Shown here: piece by piece, positions 53,144 to 62,900 of the stretch
How the letters are laid out: the number at the start of each line of letters is the position of its first letter
How positions within the stretch are numbered: position 1 is the stretch's first letter
From: Desulfofustis sp. PB-SRB1
GTDB taxonomy: Bacteria > Desulfobacterota > Desulfobulbia > Desulfobulbales > Desulfocapsaceae
Assembly (NCBI GenBank): GCA_016722945.1
Contig: JAEQMT010000037.1
Coordinates: forward strand, 62,001-126,000
DNA: 64,000 nt
Reading direction: 5' to 3'
Translations under genes and position numbers: made by a program
The notes under the pieces: generated by a model
Told to the model about the DNA's origin: nothing
The model's database searches: none
What the model saw: the letters and a program-made list of their open reading frames with translations, nothing else

Positions 53144-54628
53144 TTAGCCTACCTGCCGGGCCAGCGGAACATAGATTTTGCCGCCCTGACGCTCGATGAG
53201 CAGCAGGAGACGCTCTTTGTCATCGGCCGTGGCGATTTGATCCTTTACCGCACCGATGGAATCCACCGACTGACGATTCACCTCGATAATGACATCGCCG
53301 GGACGAATACCGGCCTCCTCAGCCGGACTGCCCGGCTCGACACCGACCACGACCACGCCTTGCTCACCTTTTACGTCAAACTGTTTGGTGATAGATTCAT
53401 CGAGTTCATGCAACTGCATCCCCCATTTTCCCTTGGCGGAGTCATCAGCACCGGCGACTTCGATATCGTCACCGGCCAACTTGCCAACCGTGATCATCAG
53501 GGATTTTTCAGCGCCGTCGCGCATGACGATCACTTCAACTTCTTCATTTACCGGGGTGGCGGCAACGACAGCGGGAAGATCATGGCTGTCCTCAATACCG
53601 GCACCACCGAAGTTCGTGATGATGTCACCACGCTCAATACCCGCCTTTTCAGCCGGGCTATCCTTTGTAACATCGGTTACCAGGGCGCCGGCGGCTTCAT
53701 CGATGGCCATTGCCTCGGCCAGTTCCGGAGTCAGGGTCTGGATGTTTACCCCGATATAGCCGCGGGTTATATGACCGTCATTGACCAGTTGCGGAATCAG
53801 CGGTTTGGCCATATCCACCGGGATGGCAAAGCCGATGTTCTGACCCTGCGGGATAATCGCGGTGTTAATGCCGACCACCTCGCCCTTCATGTTGAACAGG
53901 GGGCCACCGGAGTTGCCGGGGTTGATTGAGGCATCGGTCTGAATGAAGTCATCGTAGGGCCCGGCCCCGATAACCCGCCCTTTGGCGCTGACGATACCGG
54001 AGGTAACGGTGTGGTTAAGACCAAAGGGATTGCCGATAGCCATCACCCAGTCACCGACCCTGATCTCATCGGAGCTGCCCAGAGCCGCGGCGGGCAGGGT
54101 ATCGCCAGTATCGATCTTGAGTACGGCAAGATCAGTCTTCGGATCACGGCCGACGATTTCGGCCGGATATTGTTTTTCGTTATCCAGGGTGACGGTTATC
54201 TCCTGGGCATGTTCAACCACATGATTATTGGACAGGATGTATCCGTCGCTGCTGATGATGACCCCCGAGCCGGCGCCCTGGGAACGGTGTCCTTTCGGAT
54301 TTCGCGGCATGTGCTCGAAAAACCTGTCGAAAAACTCGCCGAATGGCCCTTCCTGAAAGCCGTGTCCATCAAAATCCGCCGGGGCCACCGAGGTTACCTT
54401 CACGTTGACCACGGTGGGGCTCAGGCTCTGGGCCAGCTGGGCAAACGAGGTCGGCGCCATTTCCACCATTTCGGTGGTGACGAAGGGACCCTTCATCACC
54501 TCTTCAGCCGTCTTTGACTGGGCCAGGTGGCTGGTGACAAATAGAGATCCGGCCGCCAGAGCGACCACTCCGGCAACCAGCAATCGCTTCATACTGGATG
54601 ATTTTGCTGCTTTTCCTTGTTGTTTCAT
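53144..54628 (-). CDS. HtrA/DegP-type periplasmic serine protease
   Basis: 494 aa. N-terminal signal or anchor (residues 14-32), trypsin-like domain with the catalytic triad His (ILSNNHVVEHA), Asp (DPKTDLAVLKI) and Ser (NPGNSGGPLF), then two PDZ domains (about 285-375 and 400-490). This is the DegP/DegQ/MucD layout; the enzyme degrades or refolds damaged envelope proteins. It lies downstream of a two-component system on the same strand, separated by 121 bases, and is a likely target of it, as degP is of CpxRA. Confidence 0.95.
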   Translation of the reverse strand: MKQQGKAAKSSSMKRLLVAGVVALAAGSLFVTSHLAQSKTAEEVMKGPFVTTEMVEMAPTSFAQLAQSLSPTVVNVKVTSVAPADFDGHGFQEGPFGEFFDRFFEHMPRNPKGHRSQGAGSGVIISSDGYILSNNHVVEHAQEITVTLDNEKQYPAEIVGRDPKTDLAVLKIDTGDTLPAAALGSSDEIRVGDWVMAIGNPFGLNHTVTSGIVSAKGRVIGAGPYDDFIQTDASINPGNSGGPLFNMKGEVVGINTAIIPQGQNIGFAIPVDMAKPLIPQLVNDGHITRGYIGVNIQTLTPELAEAMAIDEAAGALVTDVTKDSPAEKAGIERGDIITNFGGAGIEDSHDLPAVVAATPVNEEVEVIVMRDGAEKSLMITVGKLAGDDIEVAGADDSAKGKWGMQLHELDESITKQFDVKGEQGVVVVGVEPGSPAEEAGIRPGDVIIEVNRQSVDSIGAVKDQIATADDKERLLLLIERQGGKIYVPLARQVG

Positions 54629-54749
54629 GTGTTTCCTCTCATCTTTTGTAGATAGTCATGCGCTGCGCAGCCGGTTACGGCTCGTACACCATGACGATAC
54701 ATCGCCAAGATGACGCTCAGATGACGCCAGGATGAGAAGTGTGTAATGG

Positions 54750-56162
54750 TTACACTTTTTTCGGAAGTATGAGGCAAAAGGTTGAGCCGCGGCCGGGCTC
54801 ACTCTTCACCTCAAGCCGCCCGCCATGGGCGGCGGCAATGGACTGGACGATGCTCAAGCCAAGGCCGACCCCGTGCGCGTTTTTCGTCCTGGTCTGATCA
54901 CTGCGGTGAAAACGGTGGAAAATCCGCTCCTGCTCCTGAGTTGAAATGCCGATACCGGTATCGATCACGGCAATGCGCACCTCATCGGCTCCATCGTCGA
55001 TGCGGACCTGCACCGAACCACCCTCAGGAGTATATTTAATACCGTTGTCCACCAGGTTCATGAGGGCCCGATAGAGATGCTCGCCGTCACCATCCACCAC
55101 CACCGGCGCAGCCGATGCGAGGGTCAGTGAGATTCGGCGCGTAGCCGCCATCGTGGTCAACTGCTCCACCACCTTTGCGGCCAGCACCCCGATATCGTTC
55201 TGCTGAAAATCGGTGGCCAGCACACCGGCATCGGCCCGGGCGAGCAGCAGCAGCCCTTCTACCAAATGATTGAGCCGGTCGATCTCCTCCAGGCCGCTGC
55301 GCAGTACCGCTTCATATTCCGGCCGCTCGCGGGGTCTGCGCAGCGCCACTTCAAACTCCCCTTTGATAATGGTGAGCGGGGTCTGCAGTTCATGAGAGGC
55401 ATCGGCGCTGAAGCGGCGCATCTGCGAGACCGATTCATCCAGCCGCCCGAGCATCTCGTTTAAGGTGTTGGCCAGCCGGTCCAACTCATCACCGCTGCCG
55501 CTCTCGGCAAGCCGCCGGTCAAGCCGTTCGGCGCTGATTTTTCTGGCCGTTCGGGTCATTTTGTCAACCGGGCGCAGGGCCCGGCGGGCCACCAGCCAAC
55601 CGCCTCCGCCGGCCAGCAGCAGGGCCACCGGGAAAATCGCCGCCATCACGGTGAGAAAACGGCGCTTGGCGGCAACGCTGTTTTCCAGCGACATTGCCAC
55701 CCGAACAAGATGTACCAGCCGACCACGCTCCAGTACCGGCATGGTGAGCACCCGGATGGGATAACGCTCCGCCGGGCTTTGGAGCGTCTCAAACAGCGGT
55801 CTGCCATCCGCCGCGGCCTGCCGCGCCGCCTCGCTCAGCGGCATCTCCAGACTGCGTTCATCGCGGTTTTGCATATCTTCCCGGCGGCCCAGCGGATCGA
55901 ACAGCTCAACACGCCGGTCAAGCGGGGAAAAGCCGAAAAATCGGCGAAACAACTCATCCACATCGTCTGGGAAAAAAGAGCGGTCGTCCTCCCGGACGGT
56001 GCGCACCAGGACTTCCGCCACCCCCTCCAGGGCGCTGTCCATCTCGCGGGCGAGACTCACGCTCAACAGCGAATAGCCGATCGCCGCCAGTACGAAAAAG
56101 GTGCAACCAAGCAGACCTGAATACCACAGGGTAAGCCGGACGCCGATTGAGCGAAATCTCAT
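54750..56162 (-). CDS. Sensor histidine kinase (CusS/QseC type)
   Basis: 470 aa. Two membrane helices (about residues 10-32 and 170-195) enclose a periplasmic sensor of about 135 residues; a HAMP domain (LVARRALRPVDKMTRTARKIS), HisKA with the phospho-acceptor His in DASHELQTPLTIIKGE, and HATPase_c with LVDNGIKYTPEGG and GVGLGLSIVQSIAAAHGG follow. It overlaps the regulator gene by 4 bases. The signal is unknown; heavy-metal-type kinases share this plan. Confidence 0.95.
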   Translation of the reverse strand: MRFRSIGVRLTLWYSGLLGCTFFVLAAIGYSLLSVSLAREMDSALEGVAEVLVRTVREDDRSFFPDDVDELFRRFFGFSPLDRRVELFDPLGRREDMQNRDERSLEMPLSEAARQAAADGRPLFETLQSPAERYPIRVLTMPVLERGRLVHLVRVAMSLENSVAAKRRFLTVMAAIFPVALLLAGGGGWLVARRALRPVDKMTRTARKISAERLDRRLAESGSGDELDRLANTLNEMLGRLDESVSQMRRFSADASHELQTPLTIIKGEFEVALRRPRERPEYEAVLRSGLEEIDRLNHLVEGLLLLARADAGVLATDFQQNDIGVLAAKVVEQLTTMAATRRISLTLASAAPVVVDGDGEHLYRALMNLVDNGIKYTPEGGSVQVRIDDGADEVRIAVIDTGIGISTQEQERIFHRFHRSDQTRTKNAHGVGLGLSIVQSIAAAHGGRLEVKSEPGRGSTFCLILPKKV

Positions 56163-56842
56163 CCCTGCTCCTCCACCTTGAGGACGTAGCCTACTCCGCG
56201 GACGGTATGAAAGAGCTTGGGGCAGCCCGGCATATCGATCTTGCGGCGCAGCCGGTAGATATGCACGTCGATGACGTTGGTTTCGGTGTCGAACTGATAA
56301 TCCCAGACATGCTCGCTGATCATCGCCCGAGTCAACACCCTGCCCTGACTGCGCATGAAATAGTCGAGCAGGGCAAACTCCTTGGCGGTCAGCTCAATTC
56401 TCTGATCTCCCCGATACACCGTACGCCGGGCTGGATCCAGCCGCAGATCGCCAACCTCCAAGATGGGTGCGGAGGCCCCCGCGCCACGTCTGAGCAAGGC
56501 CCGCACCCGAGCCAGCAATTCATGAAAACTAAAAGGTTTGGCCAGATAATCGTCAGCACCGGCATCAAGACCGATCACCTTGTCCTCGACGCTGGCCCGT
56601 ACGGTGAGCAGCAGCACCGGGGTGGCGATCCGTTGCCGGCGTAGCCGGCTGAGTACCTCGAGACCGTTTAAACCGGGCAGGTTGATATCGAGCACCACCA
56701 GATCATGAGCCCCCTCTTTCGCCATGCCAAGTCCGGTGGTACCGTCGGCGGCATGATCCACCGCGTAACCTTCCTCTTCCAGCCCTTTTTTGATGAAACC
56801 GGCAAGTTTTTTTTCGTCTTCAACGATCAGGACCCTCATCAT
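56159..56842 (-). CDS. OmpR/PhoB-family response regulator
   Basis: 227 aa from the ATG at 56842; a longer frame to 56908 would add a low-quality Gly/Lys-rich start. Receiver domain MRVLIVEDEKKLAGFI with phospho-acceptor Asp in LVVLDINLPGLNG and the Lys in YLAKPFSFHELL; DNA-binding winged helix at 128-225 (LTAKEFALLDYFMRSQGRVLTR in part, HIYRLRRKID). Close to CusR-type regulators. Two palindromes lie just upstream (56888-56936). Confidence 0.95.
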   Translation of the reverse strand: MMRVLIVEDEKKLAGFIKKGLEEEGYAVDHAADGTTGLGMAKEGAHDLVVLDINLPGLNGLEVLSRLRRQRIATPVLLLTVRASVEDKVIGLDAGADDYLAKPFSFHELLARVRALLRRGAGASAPILEVGDLRLDPARRTVYRGDQRIELTAKEFALLDYFMRSQGRVLTRAMISEHVWDYQFDTETNVIDVHIYRLRRKIDMPGCPKLFHTVRGVGYVLKVEEQG

Positions 56843-56887
56843 GCCCCCGCGTATGCCCTTCTTACAGCCGCCCCCGCATCCTTTTTT

Positions 56888-56936
56888 TGTCGGTCTCAAG
56901 ACCGACATTACCCACCTCTGGGAGGGTCGCCCTCCC
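56888..56936. promoter_or_regulatory. Two adjacent palindromes between the response regulator and lexA2-like genes
   Basis: TGTCGGTCTCAAGACCGACA (56888-56907) is a perfect 20-base palindrome with 9-bp arms, and GGGAGGG-TCG-CCCTCCC (56920-56936) follows 12 bases later. Both are in the leader or promoter of the two-component operon, divergent from the lexA2-like gene. They could be operators or mRNA hairpins; neither has a T-run on the coding side. Confidence 0.5.
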
Positions 56937-57037
56937 GGGCGACAAAACTAAAATTATGCCACCCATAGCACCAACACAAGATAAAAACACCGTCACCGTG
57001 GAGATGCTGACACCACCAATGTACGATGCCATCAAAA

Positions 57038-57084
57038 ATGTACATTGACATTCCCGACAAAGTCGTTTTATAGTACAAACGTAC
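57038..57084 (+). promoter_or_regulatory. Promoter of the lexA2-like gene with GTAC-N4-GTAC operator
   Basis: TTGACA (57045-57050) and TATAGT (57069-57074) are spaced by 18 bases, a good sigma-70-type promoter. The palindrome GTACAAACGTAC (57073-57084) covers the -10 region, and ATGTACAT (57038-57045) touches the -35. LexA2 proteins of pseudomonads bind GTAC-N4-GTGC-type sites, so self-repression is likely. The start codon is 17 bases past the operator. Confidence 0.65.
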
Positions 57085-57101
57085 ATACACATTGGTGTGC
57101 C

Positions 57102-57755
57102 ATGGAACTGACCCACAAACAACAGCGTCTGCTCGACTACCTTAAAAACCGGCGTGCCCAGGATGGATCGATCCCCAGCCTGCGTCGGGCGGCGGCCGAC
57201 CTGGGGGTGAGCCACACGGCCGTGGCCCAGCTTATGGCCCAACTCGAAAAAAAACAGGTTATCCGCCGGGCCGGGCGCTACAGCCGCGCCATCGAGTTCA
57301 TGCCCGTCAAACAGCCCGCACCGTCCCCCCAACACGGTCGGCGAGCACCCATTGTCGGCCATATCACCGCCGGTCTGCCCATGTATGCCCAGCAGCAATG
57401 GGATGGGAGCGTCGTTCTCGATGAAACCCTGTTCGGCACCACCCAGCTGTTCTGCCTGCGGGTACAGGGTGATTCCATGCGCGGCGCCGGCATCCTCGAC
57501 GGCGATCTGGTGGTATGCGAACCGCGCCAATATGCCGAAAACGGCGAGATCGTGGCAGCCCTGGTGAACCAGGAAGAAGCTACCGTCAAGAGATTTTTCC
57601 GCACCGATAAAGGCATCGAGCTGCGCCCGGAAAACGACGCGTACCAGATCATCCACTATCACCTCAACGAGGTCCTGGTACAGGGTGCGGTGGTAGGGGT
57701 TATCCGCGCCCCACGGCTTTACCGGAACAGGCATGAGCGCACCCGGCATCAATGA
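57102..57755 (+). CDS. LexA-like SOS repressor (LexA2 type)
   Basis: 217 aa from the ATG at 57102. Winged helix in residues 1-68 (LTHKQQRLLDYLKNRR, IPSLRRAAADLGVSHTAVAQL), then the S24 autoprotease: the cleavage site Ala-Gly in HITAGLP, catalytic Ser in VQGDSMRGAGILDGD, and Lys in EATVKRFF. RecA-stimulated self-cleavage should release the operon. The DNA-binding helix differs from the E. coli type, fitting the GTAC-type operator just upstream. It heads the DUF72-imuB-dnaE2 cassette and overlaps DUF72 by 23 bases. Confidence 0.9.
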   Translation: MELTHKQQRLLDYLKNRRAQDGSIPSLRRAAADLGVSHTAVAQLMAQLEKKQVIRRAGRYSRAIEFMPVKQPAPSPQHGRRAPIVGHITAGLPMYAQQQWDGSVVLDETLFGTTQLFCLRVQGDSMRGAGILDGDLVVCEPRQYAENGEIVAALVNQEEATVKRFFRTDKGIELRPENDAYQIIHYHLNEVLVQGAVVGVIRAPRLYRNRHERTRHQ

Positions 57756-58581
57756 ACCACCGGCGACGGTTACCCTCGCCCACGCCGGCGGCTCGTGCCA
57801 CCTGCTGTTCGGCACCTGCGGCTATTCCTATCTGGAATGGGCCGACAGCGGCTTTTATCCGGCCGGCACCAAAACACAGGCGATGCTGTCCACCTATGGC
57901 CGCTCTTTCTCCGCCGTCGAACTCAACTACACCTGGTATCAGATGGCCCGGGCCGAACCACTGCGCCGGATGATGGAAAAGGCCCCCGCCCATCTGCAGT
58001 TCGGCGCCAAGCTGACCCGAACCCTCACCCATGAGCGCGACGACAACTGGCGCCGGGAGCTGCACGCGTATCGAGACGGGATCGAGCCGCTGCGCCACCG
58101 GCTGCTGGCCATCCTGGTACAATTGCCGCCCGGCTTCGACCGCACCATCACCCATCGCCGCTATCTGGCCGAACTGCTCGACGGGCTCGCCGGTCTGCCG
58201 GTGGCGGTCGAGTTCCGTCACCGTTCCTGGGCCATAGACAAGGTATTTGCCGAATTCGAGCACCGCCGGGTATCGCTGGTCATGGTGGATGCACCGGAGC
58301 TGCCCGATCTGTTTCCACCGCTTGGTGTGGTAACCAACCCGGAGCTTTTCTACGTGCGGTTGCACGGCCGTAACCTGGCGGGATGGCGCAGCGGTTCCAT
58401 GCAGAAAAAGTTCGACTACGACTATCGGGCCGCCGAGCTGCGCCAGTGGTGCGATACCATGTTGGCACCCATGGCGCGGCAGGCCAGCCGGGGCATCATC
58501 TTCTTCAACAACCATGTCCGGGCGCAGGCGCCGCGCAACGCCCTGATGCTGGCCGAGATCGTCCGCGAAAGCATGGCCTGA
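57733..58581 (+). CDS. DUF72 family protein (YecE-like)
   Basis: 282 aa, TIM-barrel-like DUF72: FGTCGYSYLEWADSGFYPAGT near the start, FSAVELNYTWYQ, then VAVEFRHRSW and YVRLHGRN, with FFNNHVRAQAPRNA at the end. The activity of the family is unknown. It overlaps the repressor gene by 23 bases, so it is part of the SOS-regulated transcript. In the classic cassette this place is taken by imuA; here no imuA-like gene is visible. Confidence 0.92.
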   Translation: MSAPGINEPPATVTLAHAGGSCHLLFGTCGYSYLEWADSGFYPAGTKTQAMLSTYGRSFSAVELNYTWYQMARAEPLRRMMEKAPAHLQFGAKLTRTLTHERDDNWRRELHAYRDGIEPLRHRLLAILVQLPPGFDRTITHRRYLAELLDGLAGLPVAVEFRHRSWAIDKVFAEFEHRRVSLVMVDAPELPDLFPPLGVVTNPELFYVRLHGRNLAGWRSGSMQKKFDYDYRAAELRQWCDTMLAPMARQASRGIIFFNNHVRAQAPRNALMLAEIVRESMA

Positions 58582-58612
58582 CGCTCTCGTTGAAAGTTGA
58601 ACTTGGGTGTAA

Positions 58613-58706
58613 AGATGGCTAAGTGAAAACCCAGAAATTGCGTTCTGCCGTCATTCCCGTGAAAGCGACAATCTATTAATTTCAATCAGTTATGAGTTAC
58701 GGATCG
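58613..58706 (-). repeat. Dispersed repeat copy C (inverted), between DUF72 and imuB
   Basis: Read on the minus strand it follows copies A and B: CGGAT, AATTTCAAT..., a decayed hairpin around GTCATTCCCGTGAAAGCG (58650-58667 on the plus strand), and AAAACCC. It fills the only wide gap (133 bases) in the lexA2-dnaE2 cassette. Confidence 0.65.
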
Positions 58707-58714
58707 GGCCATGC

Positions 58715-59923
58715 ATGGCTGATATGGAAGTTCAAGACGCCATCACACCTATGGAACGGGCAATCATTCACATAAATGTGGCAGACTTTGCGGTGGCGGT
58801 GGAACGGGCCACCGACGCCACCCTGCGCCGCGGACCACTGATCGTCGCCCCGCTGGCGGCGGCCCGGCCACTGGTTTTTGACATGAGCGAGGAGGCCTAT
58901 GGCGACGGAGTGCGCAAGGGGATGGCGCTGTCCCGGGCGACCCGGATGTGTCGGGCGGCACGGGTGGTGGCGCCGCGTTTTGCGCAGTATCAGCGGGCCA
59001 TGGCAGCGCTTGTGAATGAGTCGCGGCACTTCACCCCGACGCTGGAAGCGGGAATGGCGGACGGCCATCTCTTTCTCGACGTCACCGGCACCCACCGGCT
59101 TTTCGGTGCCGCTCCCGAGGTGAGCTGGCGTTTGGCCAAAGAGGTGCGCAACACCCTCAACATCCGGCCAATCTGGACGCTGGCGAGCAATAAACTGGTG
59201 GCCAAGGTAGCGTCACGGCTGGTTAAACCGGTGGGCGAGTACATTGTTGCCGAAGGTGAGGAAGAACATTTTCTGGCGCCACTCTCACCGCTGCTGCTGC
59301 CGGGCCTGCGTGCCGATGAGCGACGCTGTCTGATCGATCTGCACATCGATACCATCGGTGCTCTGGCCCTATTTTCGCCGGCCCAGCTCGGCGCCGTCTT
59401 CGGCTCCCGGGCATCCCGGCTGCACGATTTGAGCCGCGGTATCGACCAGCAGCCGCTGTCTACCGGCGACAAGAGAGCACCCGCCATGAGCCGCGAACAC
59501 GAATTTGCCGACGATACCGACGACTACCGTCAGGTGGCCGGCGTCATTACCACCCTTGCCGCCGCCATCGGCAACCGGCTGCGGGCCGACCGGCTGGCCG
59601 GCCGGCGGTTGACCCTGACCCTGCGTTTTACCGACGGCACCGCCGTCACCCGGCAACTATCACGAAAACGGGGCAGTGCCGTCGATCACGAGCTACGGGA
59701 CATGGCCCAGACCCTGCTCAAGCGCTGCTGGCAGCGGCGCATTCGGGTGCGCGGCTGCCGGTTGCGTTGCGACCGGCTGCACCGCCATGTCGTCCAGCTC
59801 AGCCTCTTTACCGAACCGGCCCGCGCCGCCGGCAAAACCAGTCGGCTACTCGCCGCCCTGGATGCGGTGCATGCCGCCCACGGCGCGGATGCCATCCGCT
59901 ACGGCGGGCAGCACACCGCCTGA
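58715..59923 (+). CDS. imuB: ImuB-like Y-family polymerase homologue
   Basis: 402 aa (or 390 from the ATG at 58751). Y-family palm, fingers and little finger are recognisable (IIHINVADFAVAVERATD, LFLDVTGTHRLFG, a helix-hairpin-helix around LIDLHIDTIGALALFSPAQLG). The catalytic acids seem lost: the first-motif Asp is Asn or Ala by alignment, and the SxDE pair is replaced in ADGHLFLDVTG. Loss of activity is typical of ImuB, which acts as an adaptor between the beta clamp and DnaE2. It is followed by dnaE2 after 7 bases. Confidence 0.87.
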   Translation: MADMEVQDAITPMERAIIHINVADFAVAVERATDATLRRGPLIVAPLAAARPLVFDMSEEAYGDGVRKGMALSRATRMCRAARVVAPRFAQYQRAMAALVNESRHFTPTLEAGMADGHLFLDVTGTHRLFGAAPEVSWRLAKEVRNTLNIRPIWTLASNKLVAKVASRLVKPVGEYIVAEGEEEHFLAPLSPLLLPGLRADERRCLIDLHIDTIGALALFSPAQLGAVFGSRASRLHDLSRGIDQQPLSTGDKRAPAMSREHEFADDTDDYRQVAGVITTLAAAIGNRLRADRLAGRRLTLTLRFTDGTAVTRQLSRKRGSAVDHELRDMAQTLLKRCWQRRIRVRGCRLRCDRLHRHVVQLSLFTEPARAAGKTSRLLAALDAVHAAHGADAIRYGGQHTA

Positions 59924-59930
59924 TTCCGCC

Positions 59931-62900
59931 ATGGTGCCCCTGCGCGTTCGTTCGCATTTTTCCCTCATGCACGGCACCAGCGCCCCGGACACCCTCTGCC
60001 GCCGAGCCGCGGCCATGGGATACTCGCACCTGGCGCTCACCGACATCGACAATCTCTACGGGCTCTGGCCCTTTCTCACCGCCTGTGAAAACCACCGGAT
60101 CAAACCGATCATCGGGGCAGAGCTGAGCACCACCGGTAATGCACCGCTTACCGCCCTGGTCCAGAATTCTGTCGGCTACCGCAATCTTTGCAGGCTCATC
60201 ACCCGGCGCCGGGCGACGCCCGCTGCACCACTGCCTCTTACCGATGAAACGGCGTGGCAGGGACTCTTCGTTCTGACGGACGATCAGACCCACCTGAAAT
60301 CACTGCACGAATGCGGGGTGGCGGTGGCGGCGGATCTGGGCAACCGGCCAAGCCGCGGCGGCACGGCGCTGCGCAAAGAGGCCGGGGAGCTGGGCATAGC
60401 AACGATCGCCACCCCGAACAGCAGTCTGGCAGGCAGCGACGAAGCCCCGTTATACCGGCTTTTGCAGGCAATCAGAACCAACTCGCTGCTCAGCCATGCG
60501 CCCCCACATGTACCGGACACCATCCAACCGGCCCCCCTGCTCGCCCCGGAAGTGTATCGCGAGCGTTTCGCGGTATGGCCCGAGGTGGTGCGCGCCACCG
60601 ATGCCATCGCCGAGCGCTGCACGCTCAGGCGGCCCGATTTCGGCTTGGTGATGCCGCCCTGCAACACCCCGGCCGGCAGCTCCGCCGCCAGGGTCACCCG
60701 CGACGCCGCTTACCGGGGGGCGCGCAGGCGCTATGGCGATGATCTGAGCGAGACGGTAGTGGAGCGGCTCGAACATGAACTGAGCATCATCGAACAGATG
60801 GGCTTCTCCACCTATTTCCTGGTGGTACGCGACATCATCCATCCACTTACGGCGGACGGCACCCGCCGTCGACGCCGCATCTGCGGGCGCGGTTCGGCAG
60901 CCGCCTCGCTGGTCGCCTACTGCCTGGAGATCACCAACGTCTGCCCAATCCGCTACAATCTCTACTTCGAGCGGTTTCTCAATCCCGGCCGGCGCGACCC
61001 GCCCGATATCGATATCGATTTTGCCTGGGACGAACGCGATGATGTCCTTGCCGAGGTGTTCACCGCCTACCCGGACCGGGCCGCCATGGTGTGCAACCAG
61101 ATCTGTTTCCAGCCCCGTATGGCTATCCGGGAAACGGCCCGGGCCTTTGGATTACCGGATTATGAAATTTCGCGGGTGAGCAGACGGCTGCCCTGGTTTC
61201 ACCTCAGCGAACAAGCCCCCCTGGCCGAGCGCCTCAGCCGCGCCCCTACCCTTAAGAATCAGGATTTTTCCGGGCCGTGGCCGGAGATCATCACCCTGGC
61301 CGAGCAGCTGGTGGGAGCGCCGCGCCACCTCTCGGTTCACTCCGGCGGGGTGGTGATCACGCCAACGCCAATATCCGACTATGTACCGGTGGAACGGGCC
61401 GCCAAGGGTGTGCCGATTATCCAGTGGGAGAAAGACGCCACTGAACTGGCCGGCCTGGTGAAGATCGACCTGCTCGGCAACCGCAGTCTGGCCGTGGTGC
61501 GCGACGCCATCGGCGCCGTTCGAGCCGGCGGGGAGGAGTTTTCTGAACAAAACTGGGAACCAGAAGATGACCCCGCCACCCGGGCGGCGGTTGCTCAGGG
61601 CGCCACCATGGGCTGCTTTTACATCGAAAGCCCGGCCATGCGGCTGCTCCAGCAAAAGGGTGCCAGCGGCGACTTTACCCAGTTGGTCATCCAGTCCTCC
61701 ATCATCCGGCCCGCCGCCAACGAGTTCGTCCGCGAGTATGTCCGCCGGCTGCACGGCGGCCTCTGGCATCCCCTGCACCCGGGCCTGGAAGAGGTGCTTG
61801 ACGAGACGTTTGGGCTCATGGTGTACCAGGAAGATGTCTCGAAAGTAGCGGTTGCCCTGGCCGGCTTCTCGCACAGTGAGGCGGACGGACTGCGCAAGGT
61901 GATGTCGAAAAAAGACCGCGAGCGCCATCTGGGCGACTATCGGAGCGCTTTTTTCACAGGCTGCCGGGACAAGGGCATGAGTGATGAAGCGGTCGAGCCG
62001 ATCTGGAACATGATGATGAGTTTTGCCGGCTATTCCTTCTGCAAGCCGCACTCCGCCTCCTATGCCCGGGTATCGTTTCAGGCGGCCTATCTGAAGGTGC
62101 ACCGGCCGGCGGAATTCATGGCGGCGGTTATCTCCAATCAGGGTGGCTATTATTCGACGTTTGCCTACGTCTCGGAGGCCAAGCGGCTGGGGTTGACCAT
62201 CGAGCCGCCCGATGTCACCATCAGTAACTACCGCTGGCACGGCAAGGACAACCGTCTCCGGGTGGGTTTGCAGGCTATCCGCGATCTCAGCGGCAAAACG
62301 GTGCGGCGACTGCTGGCGGCCCGGGCGAACAAGCCGTTTACCTCGTTTGACGATTTGTGCCAGCGGGTACACCCCGCCGTCGATGAACTGACCGCCCTGC
62401 TTGACAGCGGCGCCCTTGACGGGTTCACCGCCAACGACGGCCGCGCCGCACTGGCCTGGCAGATCGCGGTGCGAAGACAAAAGCGCCGCGGCCCCACCAA
62501 GACATCGCTGTTTGCCGAGCAACCGGTAACGCCGCCGCTGCCGGAGCAACCGGAAATCGAGCGGCTGCGAAAAGAGTATCGCACCCTTGGCTTTTTGACC
62601 AAACAACACCCCATCGAACTGCTCTCGCTGGCACATCCGCGGACCCTCAAGGCAGTCGATCTCGCCCGTCATGTCCACAAACGGGTGCGTTTTGCCGGCT
62701 GGCTGCTCACCGGCAAGCTGGTCTCCACCAGAACCGGAGACCCCATGGAATTTCTCAGCTTCGAAGACGAAACGGGAATCATCGAGGCCACCCTCTTTCC
62801 CCGCGTCTATCGGCAGCATGCCCACCTGCTGGGCAGCGGCCGCCCCTACCTGCTGAGAGGCACCGTGGAAGAAGACTTCGGCGCCATCACCCTGACCGTG

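Noticed and set aside
59676-59930. N-terminal extension of dnaE2
   Set aside because: These codons lie in imuB in another frame and do not resemble the PHP domain; the ATG at 59931 starts it directly.
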